Assembly: GCA_937625935.1 (NCBI GenBank)
Contig: OW569358.1
Coordinates: forward strand, 434,001 to 498,000
Direction of reading: 5' to 3'
Origin: Tetramitus jugosus
Taxonomy: Eukaryota > Heterolobosea > Eutetramitea > Acrasida > Vahlkampfiidae
DNA length: 64,000 nt
Each line of letters opens with the position of its first letter. Within the stretch, counting starts at the first letter, position 1. Below the pieces are notes generated by a model. That model was not told the origin of the DNA, made no database searches, and saw only the letters and a program-made list of their open reading frames with translations. Below are positions 42,058 to 51,925 of this stretch, piece after piece. Both the position numbers and the translations under genes were made by a program.

Positions 42058-44643
42058 ATGACGTTCCATGCTGGTTTTCATAGCATGTACGCTCAACACT
42101 CAATGAATATTGAGAAGAGGTTGAAGGCTGCCATTGAGGACGATGAACTTGATGTTCTGTTCGGACAGAAGAAGGGAAACAGTGGTGCGAGTGCAGAATT
42201 ACCAAAGAGAAGTCAATCTTCTTTGGGTCCTTCTGTTCGAAGGCCTCTCTCTGCTTCTTCGATTGGTCGACTCCGGTATGACAACATTCGGGACCGATAC
42301 AGGCGCTCGGTTCAGTCTAATTCTTCCTCCGACTTGAATCTGACGAATAGGAAGAGCACGGAAGAGAATATGAAGAAACTTAATCTTAATCAGCTAAGTA
42401 GCAGAGAAAATAGTGTTCCTAATACGGTGAGAAAGAGTGTTGATTCTTCTGTTGGTGTTCCAAAGAGTGACCGACCTCGGAGGGAGACCAAAATTAGAGA
42501 TAACACTGATAAGGTTCACACTGACAACACACAGAATGGTAGTTCAGAAGAAGGTGATAAGACACAAAGATCAACTGTGAGATCAATATTTCAAAGCGAT
42601 ACGAGGGTAAATGTTGTCCCAGAAACCACCATAACTACCGACACAATGTTGGAGTTTGATATATCCATACCTCGGAATGAGAATGAAATTCAGCTGAATC
42701 TTAAACTTCCTTTTGCCAAAGAGAAAAAGAATATTTCAGCCCCTAGTTCTACAGATATCAGCGGGTTCGCTCGATCGGTGAATCTTGTTGTTAGTAATTG
42801 GACCAACGTACTAGAAACCGGAACCGTACCAGTGGAATACTTGCAACAAGTAGACATGAGACAACTTCAATCATCTGTTGAGAATTATCAACGAAACTCT
42901 AACTTAAAGTTATCTAAGTATCTTTCATCCGTACAAAGTTCTATGACTCTACTCCAAAACTCTACAAACCACTTGCATGCTACAAACGCCCTCAAAGCTC
43001 AGAATAGTACCTATAATTTAATTTCTGATACACTTGGGAAGTTTAGGACTTTGTATCGGGAGAGTAAAGAAGATCTTAGTGTTGGATCTCGATCATCCCC
43101 TGATTTCATGAAGAGTGGGGATATGGCAAAGCGATCCTACGACAGCAATAAGAAACTATCCGAATTCCTACCAAGAACAGAGAACGATTTTCGAACAAAA
43201 TTTGAAGAGATGAGAGTCTCCTCGTGGAAACAAAAGGAATTCGAGGATAAAATTCAAAGTTACAAGGATGAAGAGCGCAATCAAAAGAATGTGAATACAA
43301 GTCGTAAGTGTATCATAAAGAAGTATGTCGAGGATGTTTCGCGAGAGAGTTACACGTCTGAATATCTATTAAATATACGGGAGAAGAAGAAGGAAATTCG
43401 AGCCTCTCACCATAACCTTGCTCTCGAAAGAAAGAAGTTAATCGATGCCGAAGATGAAATCAAAGGACAACAACTTCTTCTCTTGAAACAAATGAAGATT
43501 GAAAGAGCGGAAAGAGAAAGAGAGTTTCTACCAAAGAAGAAGAAGTTGCAAAAACAACAGACGGTTTTCCTCCCGGTCCTATTGTTAACGCAATTTCTTT
43601 CTTCTCTCGAGGATATTTGGATTGGGTCCTTACAGCAACGAATTCAGGAAGAGAAAGAAATCAACGCAAAGACAATTTTACAAACCAAGTTATATCCTCT
43701 GTTGGTTAAGAAACGAGAGGAACGTTTAATGAAAGCTCGATCAGTTATCAACCGCCAGTTGATGAGATGGATTATTAATCATCGAATTAGACGGAAGAGG
43801 AGAGCAATTTCATTGTTGAAGCAGTTTTTCCAGGATGCGGCTGTTGCTTCATCAATTCCTCGCACCGTTTCAATGTTCTTCAACAGTCTAAGAATGATCC
43901 AGCACCGAACTAGATTGTACTTGATTCAGCGACGGTGCCAATTGGTTTCGCTTTCGCATCAATGGAGCAACTTAGAGAGTAAGATGGCGATGGAATGTTT
44001 GGAATCTGATTTGGCCCTAATACGAACAAAATTAATTGAGAAACTGCAGAACTTAGCTGAGAAAGTGAAAGCCAATGCTCCAAAATCCAATCAACAAATT
44101 ATTAGAGGTACTAAAGCGAGTCATATGCAAAAGCAATCAGCCAAAGGATTACTCGAATCAAAGAGATCTCTAAGGAGTCTAAGAGAATGCGTGATAACAG
44201 GCCTAGCCAAGATCAACTTATCCATTCCTGGGCAGAGAAAAAGCAAGACAATCGAAACTTCGAAACTAATCTCAATACTCAAAGATCCATCGTATTCGAA
44301 CTTCCAATTGAAAGATATTTTGCTCCAGTCGTCCAAGTTACTCAGACTTGCACTTCCTGCAAGAGTAGAAAGAACGGATGAACATATCCAGTTGGCTATC
44401 ATCAAAGAAGATCTGTTAGCTCGTATCCATCGACACTATCAAGTAGCTTTCAAAGATTGGACACCTCACCGAGGCCAAAGCGACTCCACAGAACCCTCTG
44501 GAAGAGAACATGATCTAGTCCACAAATTCATTCGACTTCAGGTTCCCCGATATCGATTCCTCAATTCAGAGTCAAATCTGAGAACCCTTGTCCTGCGAGG
44601 ACAGAAAGAAACACTCAAGTTGACAAATCCAAACATACAATAA
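42058..44643 (+). CDS. Large coiled-coil protein, unrecognised
   Basis: 861 aa from ATG 42058; the upstream continuation begins with a non-ATG codon. The N-terminal 200 residues are Ser/Arg/Asn-rich and probably disordered. Residues about 215-330 include a predicted globular or helical stretch. From about 430 there are long Lys/Glu/Arg heptad-like helices (NIREKKKEIRASHHNLALERKK is one region), then a basic segment RRKRRAISLLKQFFQDAA and HRTRLYLIQRRCQLVSL that resembles a degenerate IQ helix. The end is folded-looking. A cytoskeletal or flagellar role is plausible from composition only. It converges on the DCX gene with 45 nt between stops. Confidence 0.78.
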   Translation: MTFHAGFHSMYAQHSMNIEKRLKAAIEDDELDVLFGQKKGNSGASAELPKRSQSSLGPSVRRPLSASSIGRLRYDNIRDRYRRSVQSNSSSDLNLTNRKSTEENMKKLNLNQLSSRENSVPNTVRKSVDSSVGVPKSDRPRRETKIRDNTDKVHTDNTQNGSSEEGDKTQRSTVRSIFQSDTRVNVVPETTITTDTMLEFDISIPRNENEIQLNLKLPFAKEKKNISAPSSTDISGFARSVNLVVSNWTNVLETGTVPVEYLQQVDMRQLQSSVENYQRNSNLKLSKYLSSVQSSMTLLQNSTNHLHATNALKAQNSTYNLISDTLGKFRTLYRESKEDLSVGSRSSPDFMKSGDMAKRSYDSNKKLSEFLPRTENDFRTKFEEMRVSSWKQKEFEDKIQSYKDEERNQKNVNTSRKCIIKKYVEDVSRESYTSEYLLNIREKKKEIRASHHNLALERKKLIDAEDEIKGQQLLLLKQMKIERAEREREFLPKKKKLQKQQTVFLPVLLLTQFLSSLEDIWIGSLQQRIQEEKEINAKTILQTKLYPLLVKKREERLMKARSVINRQLMRWIINHRIRRKRRAISLLKQFFQDAAVASSIPRTVSMFFNSLRMIQHRTRLYLIQRRCQLVSLSHQWSNLESKMAMECLESDLALIRTKLIEKLQNLAEKVKANAPKSNQQIIRGTKASHMQKQSAKGLLESKRSLRSLRECVITGLAKINLSIPGQRKSKTIETSKLISILKDPSYSNFQLKDILLQSSKLLRLALPARVERTDEHIQLAIIKEDLLARIHRHYQVAFKDWTPHRGQSDSTEPSGREHDLVHKFIRLQVPRYRFLNSESNLRTLVLRGQKETLKLTNPNIQ

Positions 44644-44688
44644 TTTATTTACAATACAAGTAGTTTTTACCCGGTGGTACTACTAGTG

Positions 44689-45777
44689 TTAGAGCGCATA
44701 AACAAGAGCTCCAGACATTACTTCATAAGTTGACAACTTTTCTCCATCGGCCATCTCCCTTTGATTGAACACTAGTCTCACATCGGTCAGACCTGTTCTT
44801 CTCATCACAACATGTTTGATATCTCTGATCAACGTGTTGTGTGAAATGTTGTCGCTCATCGTTATCGTTGTCTTTCCACCTCTCATTTGTCTAATGTGAA
44901 TCACCATGGGCTTCACAACCATAAACATTGTAATGTGATGATTCACGTTTTCAACATCATCCTCATCATTCTTCTTATCCATCATATCGAACAAATCAAT
45001 CAAGTGCTGATCCGTCTTTAGTGACTGTCCATTCTTGACCAGTGTAATATCGTCCACATGGCATCCACCCAACTTTTTTGACAACCACTTTTTCACACTC
45101 TTGACCTTGCGTCTTTCAGGGTTCTCTGTGATGAACAAATATTCATCATTGAGGGCAGAAGTGCTGTTTTTGGAGGTGGAGTTTAGTGTTTGAGAAGAGG
45201 ACATCATTTCTTGAACACTCTTGATGTGAACATGAAAGTGGTGCTGCTGAGCTTGCTTCTCATGTTGCTCTTCAGTCGTCGTGGCAGACGTTGACTCCAA
45301 AATCTTGTCTTGTTGCTGTTCATTTTTGTGTAATGAATGAAGGCTCTCTAGTTGGGCAACTTGTTTTGTTTCTGCTGCCGTAGTTGTTGCTGTTGTGGGC
45401 ACCACCACTCTTGGTTGAACAACAACAAGGGATTGAGTGAGATCATCCAACAACGAGGGATTGACACATGAGGCGTCATTTGTACAAGAAAGATCATGAT
45501 AAGGATGTGTGTAATTCAAAAAAGCTTCATTGGAGTGAGCAAGAAACAGCACATCGTCTTGTAACAACTCTCGCAGCTCTTCTAATCGACCGCCGCGGCT
45601 CGTGTAGGCCGTCAATTCCTCAAAAGACGAGAATTGTAATTTTTTGGCGCAGGCGATTAAAAAGGCGCCAAAATCCAGTTGGAAGGAAGAAGTGTTGTCG
45701 GATCGTTCAAGGAGGATCACTCGGCCTCTTTGACGTCTGGTATCACCATTTTTGAAGATATTAATGCGAAGTAACAT
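44689..45777 (-). CDS. Doublecortin-like plus ubiquitin-like protein
   Basis: 362 aa. Residues about 4-90 resemble a doublecortin (DCX) domain: INIFKNGDTRRQRGRVILL, FGAFLIACAKKLQF, YTSRGGRLEELRELLQDDVL and FLAHSNEAFL, echoing the RNGD, TLDG and DGxxYVAxGxExF pattern of tubulin-binding DCX folds. A Gln/Thr/Ser linker with HFHVHIK follows. Residues about 215-280 (KKWLSKKLGGCHVDDITLVKNGQSL) resemble a RAWUL/ubiquitin-type fold, and the last about 75 form a second ubiquitin-like domain (IHIRQMRGGKTTITM, LIRDIKHVVMRRTGL, VRLVFNQREMADGEKLSTY). This combination suggests a microtubule-associated adaptor, by inference. Exact DCX membership needs profile confirmation. Confidence 0.77.
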   Translation of the reverse strand: MLLRINIFKNGDTRRQRGRVILLERSDNTSSFQLDFGAFLIACAKKLQFSSFEELTAYTSRGGRLEELRELLQDDVLFLAHSNEAFLNYTHPYHDLSCTNDASCVNPSLLDDLTQSLVVVQPRVVVPTTATTTAAETKQVAQLESLHSLHKNEQQQDKILESTSATTTEEQHEKQAQQHHFHVHIKSVQEMMSSSQTLNSTSKNSTSALNDEYLFITENPERRKVKSVKKWLSKKLGGCHVDDITLVKNGQSLKTDQHLIDLFDMMDKKNDEDDVENVNHHITMFMVVKPMVIHIRQMRGGKTTITMSDNISHNTLIRDIKHVVMRRTGLTDVRLVFNQREMADGEKLSTYEVMSGALVYAL

Positions 45778-45909
45778 GATTTTCGAGTTTTTTTCAAGTC
45801 TTGCTCTCGTTTCTATGAGCCGACAAAAACTCTTTTGTTGTTCGGTTCCTGGATTTGAACTTTCAAAGGAATCGCGAACACGGAATATTTTAATAGTCCT
45901 ATCTCTAAC

Positions 45910-46785
45910 CTACGACAGATCATCTCTTTGTTGTTTCTTCCGCTCCCAAGGCTTGAGCTTTGACTTTGCTGTTTTGGTGGAGGTCCTAGTTGTTGTGGTA
46001 GGTGTGTTGTTGCTCTGTCTCGTGCTTGGAACACGTGCTGTTGCTTCAGTTGAGGTTGACTCCTGAACAGCAACAGAGGGTCGAGCTTGTTTCGAAACCA
46101 AGTCTTGCTCGCTCTTCTTGGGACTGGAATCCAACATATCCAAGAACGAATCTGATAGGTATTGCTTCCGTCGTTCTTTAAGCTTGGAGAGCATTTCAGA
46201 CGGAGACGAAGAAGATGACAGCTCTGGTACTGGTTCTTCGTTTTGCACAGTATGTGATCCCAGCTCTTCATCTTGTTGTTGACTTGAGCTAAACCTCGGA
46301 GCTTTCTCTTCTGGTGGAGATATCGCAGCCTCTGTAAGAGCATGATCTTTGGCATCTGGATGAGAATTGGAGGACGTTTTAATCTCCAGTTGCTTCATGC
46401 TGTCTCCAGTCAGCTGCAGCTTCCAACCCCACTTGGAGAAGAGGTTGTTCGTAGCACTCAACCATGACCTCACTTGTTGCCAGATGGACATGGAACGAAT
46501 GGATCTTGCAATGGGATGACCGGATCGAACAGTAATAGAACACACAGATATAAGAAGACCAACAAAAGAGGCAATGGTCAACCACTTGCTCACTGCATCA
46601 CCAAATGTTTTTGTTTTTCTCCTTTTTGCCGTTCTTGTTGTTGATCCTGTTGTATTCTTATATTGAAGAGGGAAAGTGTGCAACAGTGATCGTTGCATCA
46701 TGTGATACAATTCCTGATCATCACCGTAGAGAAGAGCCAGTGTCGTTGGATGATTGTTTGCATTGTAGCTGCCAAAATACTCCAT
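45910..46785 (-). CDS. Small membrane protein, Ser/Thr-rich
   Basis: 291 aa. One hydrophobic helix (WLTIASFVGLLISVCSITV, residues about 69-87) after a basic segment (TAKRRKTKTF), suggesting a single-pass membrane protein. The following amphipathic stretch and a long Ser, Gln, Glu and Thr-rich tail end in KLKPWERKKQQRDDLS. A conserved-looking block SEMLSKLKERRKQYLSDSFLDML near residue 200 could be a short interaction helix. No family recognised. Same strand as its neighbours, 132 nt from the DCX start. Confidence 0.7.
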   Translation of the reverse strand: MEYFGSYNANNHPTTLALLYGDDQELYHMMQRSLLHTFPLQYKNTTGSTTRTAKRRKTKTFGDAVSKWLTIASFVGLLISVCSITVRSGHPIARSIRSMSIWQQVRSWLSATNNLFSKWGWKLQLTGDSMKQLEIKTSSNSHPDAKDHALTEAAISPPEEKAPRFSSSQQQDEELGSHTVQNEEPVPELSSSSSPSEMLSKLKERRKQYLSDSFLDMLDSSPKKSEQDLVSKQARPSVAVQESTSTEATARVPSTRQSNNTPTTTTRTSTKTAKSKLKPWERKKQQRDDLS

Positions 46786-46891
46786 TTTGCGCGGGAACTT
46801 TCTTTTTTTTCAGTCTTGTGTGGTGGGATTGCGTGAGAGCTGTTTTGATCAGCATGCTGTGGTTGAGTTTGACAACACTTTTTTTATTCTG

Positions 46892-47167
46892 TTACGATGG
46901 TCTTGTTCCGTTCTGAATCTGTCCTAGGTCTTCAGTCAGACTTTGTAGATAAGCAGCCATGAGATAATGCTCCATCGTAGCTTCATCATCATCACCCTGT
47001 GACTTCACACTCACAGCATACTGCAGCGTTTCCATGTTGGCCCACATTGTTGTCACACTCTGATCTTGATTGGTCTTGTTGACCTGTAGTACCAAAATGC
47101 TGCATTGAAGATCACTTGTATATTGTGGTTGTTGCTGTTGTTGAGAGTACAATTGTTGTTGGTTCAT
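46892..47167 (-). CDS. Small hypothetical protein (91 aa)
   Basis: 91 aa from ATG 47167. A Gln-rich N-terminus is followed by a compact helical part (VTTMWANMETLQYAVSVK, EHYLMAAYLQSLTEDLGQ). It may be a subunit of a complex, but no family is recognised. The open frame is short yet lies alone between genes, with codon use like its neighbours. Confidence 0.55.
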   Translation of the reverse strand: MNQQQLYSQQQQQPQYTSDLQCSILVLQVNKTNQDQSVTTMWANMETLQYAVSVKSQGDDDEATMEHYLMAAYLQSLTEDLGQIQNGTRPS

Positions 47168-47477
47168 ACTGTTGTTGTTGCGGTGGTGGTCTTCACTGGT
47201 TGCTGGTTAAGGTGTTGTTGGATCAAGTGTCTCTCGAGATATTTGGTCAGGTTCAAAGCTTACTTTGAAGAGTTAGTTGCGGTAGTGGTGTTTTGTTGGT
47301 GTTGGATATCATGATGTTGCGCGTCGTGACAGCAACATTTGAAAGGCGTCATTCACGACGGTACCACGGTACTGATCATGAAGGTATTTTGTTTTTGGTT
47401 TCTGTTGGTATCCCAGATATTATTGGGACTACGAATTTGGCGGGAAATTTAGTGTGAATTTATTGGGAACTGTTCCT
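47168..47477. other. Spacer upstream of the 91-aa gene
   Basis: 310 nt between the flavoprotein stop and the 91-aa start. T/G-rich on the plus strand near 47168-47310 (that is, A/C-rich leader on the minus strand). No gene was seen. Confidence 0.5.
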
Positions 47478-48701
47478 CTACTTTCGCACGAGTGACATCA
47501 TCTTCGTTCTTCCCTTTTGTGTCAGTTTTTCACCAGCTTCTCTACCGCTCAACTTGATCACCTTATGGTTACCTATGACTCCATCATATGGTCCCATTGT
47601 CAATGAATAGGATGACCTTACTGAATCGAAGGTCCTTTCTACTAGTAACTCATGGTTGTCGACACCTTCGGAGAGCAATACAATGTTTTTGGCTGCAATT
47701 TTTCCTTCTTCACTTCCGCCGCTCGCTAGTTTCTCGCAGGGTACACTGTTCGCATCCCCAACTGAGAATATACTGCTGTGGTTGATGGATTGTAGATGGG
47801 TGTTGACTTTGACAAGGCCAGATTCATCAAGAGCAACCCCACTGTCTTTCAACCACTCTGTAGCTGGTTTCATACCTCCACACCACAAGATCATGCTCAC
47901 ATTGTCGATAGATGCGCTATCCTTGTCCAGTGAGTACCCAGATGGTGTAAGTAAGACAGTTTTCTTCACTTGGCAGTTCATCTCATCTAAGGAGCATCCA
48001 CTTTGTTCAACTCTGGCTCTTCTTCCGAGATGAACTTCAACACCATTCTCTCTCATGAAATTCATCAGATATCCACGAAGAAGTTCTGTCTGGACCTTAT
48101 CCTTCAATGACGATCTGCTATGCACAAGAGTAATCTTAAATGGTTGTTCTCTTGACTTGTTCATTTCGACGAGTTCACCCACCATTTCAATGCCCAAGCT
48201 TCCTCCACCTACAATGACGACATGATTGTTATCTGGAGAGTTCAACTGCTGCTGGAATTTCTCAAAATCTTTCTTTCGCATGTCTGGATTCACAAACTCA
48301 TTAAGATTGGGTTTGATGTAAGGAGTAGCATAGTAGCAACCGTTGGCCAGAACTAGGAAATCATATGGCAGTTCCTCATGTTCCTGCTGATCTCTTTTTC
48401 GGATAGTAATATGCTTCAATGAAGCGTTCAATGACACAGCTTCAGAATGAGTAAGCATGTTCACAGTGTGCCCATTTCTCTCGTATATTGGTTTCAAATC
48501 TTTCAGTAACACGTGAGTTCCGGAGTTGAACTCTGATGGTTGGGCTAAAAATCTGAGCGAATAGATGGATGATTCTACGAAGTCCTTCTTTTCGATGACA
48601 GAAATGTTAAATGGTACAGCCGACTGGCTGGTGAGTCTAGATGCACATGTTAAGCCGGAAATTCCAGCTCCTACGATCACAATGTTCTTCTTTGGAGTCA
48701 T
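47478..48701 (-). CDS. AIFM2/FSP1-like NAD(P)H oxidoreductase
   Basis: 407 aa. Two Rossmann folds: FAD-binding IVIVGAGISGLTCASRL at residues 7-23 (GxGxxG), and the NAD(P)-binding VVIVGGGSLGIEMVGEL near 165. YDFLVLANGCYYATPY is the conserved FAD-linked strand. The second FAD motif is IFSVGDANSVPCEKLASGG near 310, as in the AIF and FSP1 families. These enzymes oxidise NAD(P)H and reduce quinones, and FSP1 sits on membranes and protects lipids. The start lacks the myristoylation Gly-2 of FSP1 (here MTPKK) and no redox-active CxxC is present, so it is not a thioredoxin-reductase type. Electron acceptor is unknown. Confidence 0.87.
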   Translation of the reverse strand: MTPKKNIVIVGAGISGLTCASRLTSQSAVPFNISVIEKKDFVESSIYSLRFLAQPSEFNSGTHVLLKDLKPIYERNGHTVNMLTHSEAVSLNASLKHITIRKRDQQEHEELPYDFLVLANGCYYATPYIKPNLNEFVNPDMRKKDFEKFQQQLNSPDNNHVVIVGGGSLGIEMVGELVEMNKSREQPFKITLVHSRSSLKDKVQTELLRGYLMNFMRENGVEVHLGRRARVEQSGCSLDEMNCQVKKTVLLTPSGYSLDKDSASIDNVSMILWCGGMKPATEWLKDSGVALDESGLVKVNTHLQSINHSSIFSVGDANSVPCEKLASGGSEEGKIAAKNIVLLSEGVDNHELLVERTFDSVRSSYSLTMGPYDGVIGNHKVIKLSGREAGEKLTQKGRTKMMSLVRK

Positions 48702-49091
48702 ATCTTGGTTGTGTTCCTTGTTGCATTTTCATCTCAAGGACAATAAACCTTTTAAATGGACGATACCACGAATATTGAAGGAATAGTGGGATTTCTAATG
48801 TTTACCCGTCGAAGGTTTTATTCCAAAAGCTCTGCGATTTTGGAAGGAGACAGGAGAAGTTCTTATTATGAGTAAGAGAAAGCCCAAATATGCTAACTAT
48901 TACTTTTTGTCCTCCCGGAAGTCCGAAGGTCATAAAGTGCGAAAAGGAATTGGAATTCGGCATTGGCGCAAATCGCTCGGATACAGTGTATTTCTTTATC
49001 TCATATGTTACTCCCATACAATGACCTGGGTTGTTCGATGATAGGGCAGTTTGTAAACAGGAAAATTTTACTTCCTTTCATCAAACTTTGT
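48702..49091. other. Intergenic, possible 71-aa minus ORF
   Basis: 390 nt. A 71-codon minus-strand frame from ATG 49017 to 48802 exists but has no recognisable features and may be chance. No other structure seen. Confidence 0.3.
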
Positions 49092-50294
49092 TTATTTGAA
49101 AACGGACTTCCAGGGATCTTCAACGACTTGAACCTTCTTTAGTGCATTCTTTTGATTGACAATTGTGGTGTGTAGGTCACCTTTGAGATCAGCTGCAATG
49201 TTCTTGGCACTGTTCAACATCTTTGTTGGTGCAAGTTTCTTTGCAAACTTACTGACTCCTCCGAAAGACTTCTTTTCTGTGGTTTCCTCTTGATCTTCTA
49301 CAAATTGTTGCTCCACCTCTTCCTCCTCCTCTTGTTGAATATGAGTATTGGTGTCCACTTGTTGAGCAGAATGAATAATTGCATCTCTATGCTTCTCATA
49401 CACATCCTTTGACCATTCATTCTCTGCATAGTAACTCTTGAGCTCATGAATTTGATCGACTTGTTCCTCAGACAACTCCAAAGAACTGAGATATTCATTG
49501 TCATACTCCAAATCATCAGCAGCATCATCAGCTGAGCTCTCTTGCTTGGTCACCACCACCTCTTCTTCCTCTTCATCATATTCTTCTTCTTCTTCTACTT
49601 GGAGATTCAAATCATCTTGTTCAATTACAACCTCTTGTTGTTCCGGTTCTTCTTCAACGACATTCGTGGAAATTACACTTAGCAAGTCCAATTTCATTTG
49701 TTGATACAATTCGATTGAAATTTCACCCTTGTTCACTTGTTCTACATATTGCAACAATAGAGTCAATTCTTCTAAACCAATGTCCAACTCTGCAATCTCT
49801 TCATCCATGAACAATGTTGCTACCGGTGCGGTTTTGGAAGTTTGTTCTTCTTCATTCAACAATTGTTCGCTCACCACCACCGCCACCTCTTCTTCTTCTT
49901 TTTCTTCTTGGTTTTTATCTTCTTCTTCTTCTACAATTACACGAGAGTGTTCTTCTTCTTTTTGTTCAACACTACTCGGAACAACATGTGGTACAGCTTC
50001 AACTTGAACTTGTTTCGCTTGTTGTTCCACAACAAGTGTGACAAATTGTGAATCCTCCTGTTGAGATTGTTGTTTGGTTGTGACAATTTTTGTTGTCTCA
50101 TCATCATCATTATTGTTATGTACTACTACTACAGTGGAATGTTCTTGTTGTTGTTGTGGTGTCACAACCTTCTCATCATGATGATCTGGTTGTTCTTGCG
50201 TTGGAGAAGCAGAAGAAGAACCGAGTGAATTTTTAATGAAGGCACCCACGAGGACAATACCAACGATAAGTCCAGATATTACAGCAAATGACAT
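49092..50294 (-). CDS. Membrane-anchored acidic Glu/Gln-rich protein
   Basis: 400 aa. The N-terminus MSFAVISGLIVGIVLVGAFIKN is a single hydrophobic helix (residues about 3-20), either an uncleaved signal anchor or signal peptide. The rest is extremely acidic, with Glu and Gln runs (QQEEEEEVEQ, EEEEEYDEEEEEVV) around two short helical blocks (ELDIGLEELTLLLQYVEQV and DQIHELKSYYAENEWSKDVYE) that may form repeats, and a basic C-terminal part (KFAKKLAPTKMLNSAKNI, PWKSVFK). No family recognised. Divergent from the gene at 50513. Confidence 0.75.
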   Translation of the reverse strand: MSFAVISGLIVGIVLVGAFIKNSLGSSSASPTQEQPDHHDEKVVTPQQQQEHSTVVVVHNNNDDDETTKIVTTKQQSQQEDSQFVTLVVEQQAKQVQVEAVPHVVPSSVEQKEEEHSRVIVEEEEDKNQEEKEEEEVAVVVSEQLLNEEEQTSKTAPVATLFMDEEIAELDIGLEELTLLLQYVEQVNKGEISIELYQQMKLDLLSVISTNVVEEEPEQQEVVIEQDDLNLQVEEEEEYDEEEEEVVVTKQESSADDAADDLEYDNEYLSSLELSEEQVDQIHELKSYYAENEWSKDVYEKHRDAIIHSAQQVDTNTHIQQEEEEEVEQQFVEDQEETTEKKSFGGVSKFAKKLAPTKMLNSAKNIAADLKGDLHTTIVNQKNALKKVQVVEDPWKSVFK

Positions 50295-50512
50295 TTCTTG
50301 AGGATTGCAAGTTACTTATTGAATAGGGACGGACGTCTGGTGGTGTGCTTTCGGTTTTGTTGGTGTCAAACGTTGGGTCAATAGCCGTGAAGGGTTTTTG
50401 GTGCGAATCATGCACAGGTGACTTTGACATGAGACTTCACCTGCCAAATTTTTTAAAACTCCGCGTACCCTATCTTCCGATTGTGATGTGAAACGAAAGC
50501 AAATCGTGTGTG

Positions 50513-51898
50513 ATGACCATTGAGACAACTTCGGTGGAAGATTTGTTGAAGATCGAATGTGATCCAAGCTCTAGAGCCACAACCTTCACTCGTGACTATC
50601 TCACACCTTTCCTGTTGAGCAAAGAGAGAGATGACTTGTGTTTGATACGAAATATACCCTTGTCAAGGTCAAGTCCCATTCAATTGTCTGCCATTCAATT
50701 AAAATCTGAACTATCTCAGGCCACTTCTGGCACGGATAAGGATAAAAATGCTGTTTGTAAACTGTTGCCGCTCGTGGTCAACCGGCAACCAAAATTCTGG
50801 ATTGACAAGAATTTGGCTTACACGGTTTCTCCTTTCAATCATTTCATTACTTATGGATTGGACGAGTTGCACATGTACCCTATATTTTGGGTTGTTCAAT
50901 GGTTACTAACAGGTTTATTGTGGGTGATGGCTCTCGTGCTTCAATTAGTCAAGATTGACCGTATTGTTATGCCTTGTAATTACATGTTGTCCACGAGTTT
51001 ACACTCTGGAATGAATGGCAAGGAAATTGAGTCTATCACTCATTATTTGAAAGAAAAGTACTCTGACAGTGCAATTATGATACGAGGTGTCAACGACGCC
51101 ATCACCGCTGATTTGAAAACTAGATTGGAGAAGCAAGGCTATAAAATGCTGATTAGTCGAGTCATTTATTGGTCTGATCCATCAAAACCTGAAACATGGA
51201 AAATGAGATCGTTGAATCAAGACCTCAAATTATTTTACGATATTGTGGAACCTTTTGAACCATACCTCAAACTCCAACTGCCCAGGAAATCGAATCTGGT
51301 TCCCCACCAGCACCGCTACAAACTACTGGACAACGAGTTGTTATCAACAAAATTACAGAATTCAAATCCGATAGAGAGACAGGAGATTCTTTTGCGATGC
51401 GAACAAATCTATAACATGTTGTATCTGGGCAAGTACTCGAAGTGCAACATACAATTTACCTGGCAATTATTGGACCAATTTTTGAAAAAGGACACATGGC
51501 AATTCAGAGCTCTTGAAAATATAGAAACTGGAGTCATTGATGGAATTATTGGCTTTTATCTTCTGGACTATGTGGGCTATGATACTGAGGGAATGCCATC
51601 CACTCAACAACGAATAATGACCGTTCCACTTTTAGGATATGACACATCAAAACAAGATGGATATCTCTATAGACTTTTATCTTGTGTCATTGCTATAGAA
51701 GGCAAACGAAACGGTGCCATTCTCAATCAATCTAGCGGGGCTTCAAAATTTAAGATGTTTCGAGGTTGTTCCAAAGCGTTTGAGTACTTTGCTATATATG
51801 ATAAGCACTTGCCGTGGTACAGAAAATGCATTTGGTCCCTAATGTATTACTTGCTGGAATTCTGTGCAAAACCAGTTGTTCTAAAATATGAACTCTAG
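50513..51898 (+). CDS. Membrane protein, possible acyltransferase fold
   Basis: 461 aa from ATG 50513. A hydrophobic stretch near residues 122-147 (FWVVQWLLTGLLWVMALVLQ) suggests one membrane segment or hairpin. Two later blocks look like a GNAT-type acyl-CoA transferase: YSDSAIMIRGVN after a helix, and VIDGIIGFYLLDYVG with IMTVPLLGYDTS and ILNQSSGASKFKMFRGC near the C-terminus, as in FemAB/BioF2-like domains. That assignment is tentative; no catalytic residue can be named. The gene converges on the p25-alpha/IPT gene (27 nt between stops). Confidence 0.72.
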   Translation: MTIETTSVEDLLKIECDPSSRATTFTRDYLTPFLLSKERDDLCLIRNIPLSRSSPIQLSAIQLKSELSQATSGTDKDKNAVCKLLPLVVNRQPKFWIDKNLAYTVSPFNHFITYGLDELHMYPIFWVVQWLLTGLLWVMALVLQLVKIDRIVMPCNYMLSTSLHSGMNGKEIESITHYLKEKYSDSAIMIRGVNDAITADLKTRLEKQGYKMLISRVIYWSDPSKPETWKMRSLNQDLKLFYDIVEPFEPYLKLQLPRKSNLVPHQHRYKLLDNELLSTKLQNSNPIERQEILLRCEQIYNMLYLGKYSKCNIQFTWQLLDQFLKKDTWQFRALENIETGVIDGIIGFYLLDYVGYDTEGMPSTQQRIMTVPLLGYDTSKQDGYLYRLLSCVIAIEGKRNGAILNQSSGASKFKMFRGCSKAFEYFAIYDKHLPWYRKCIWSLMYYLLEFCAKPVVLKYEL

Positions 51899-51925
51899 TA
51901 TTTTAGCTACCCACTGGGTTTATTA

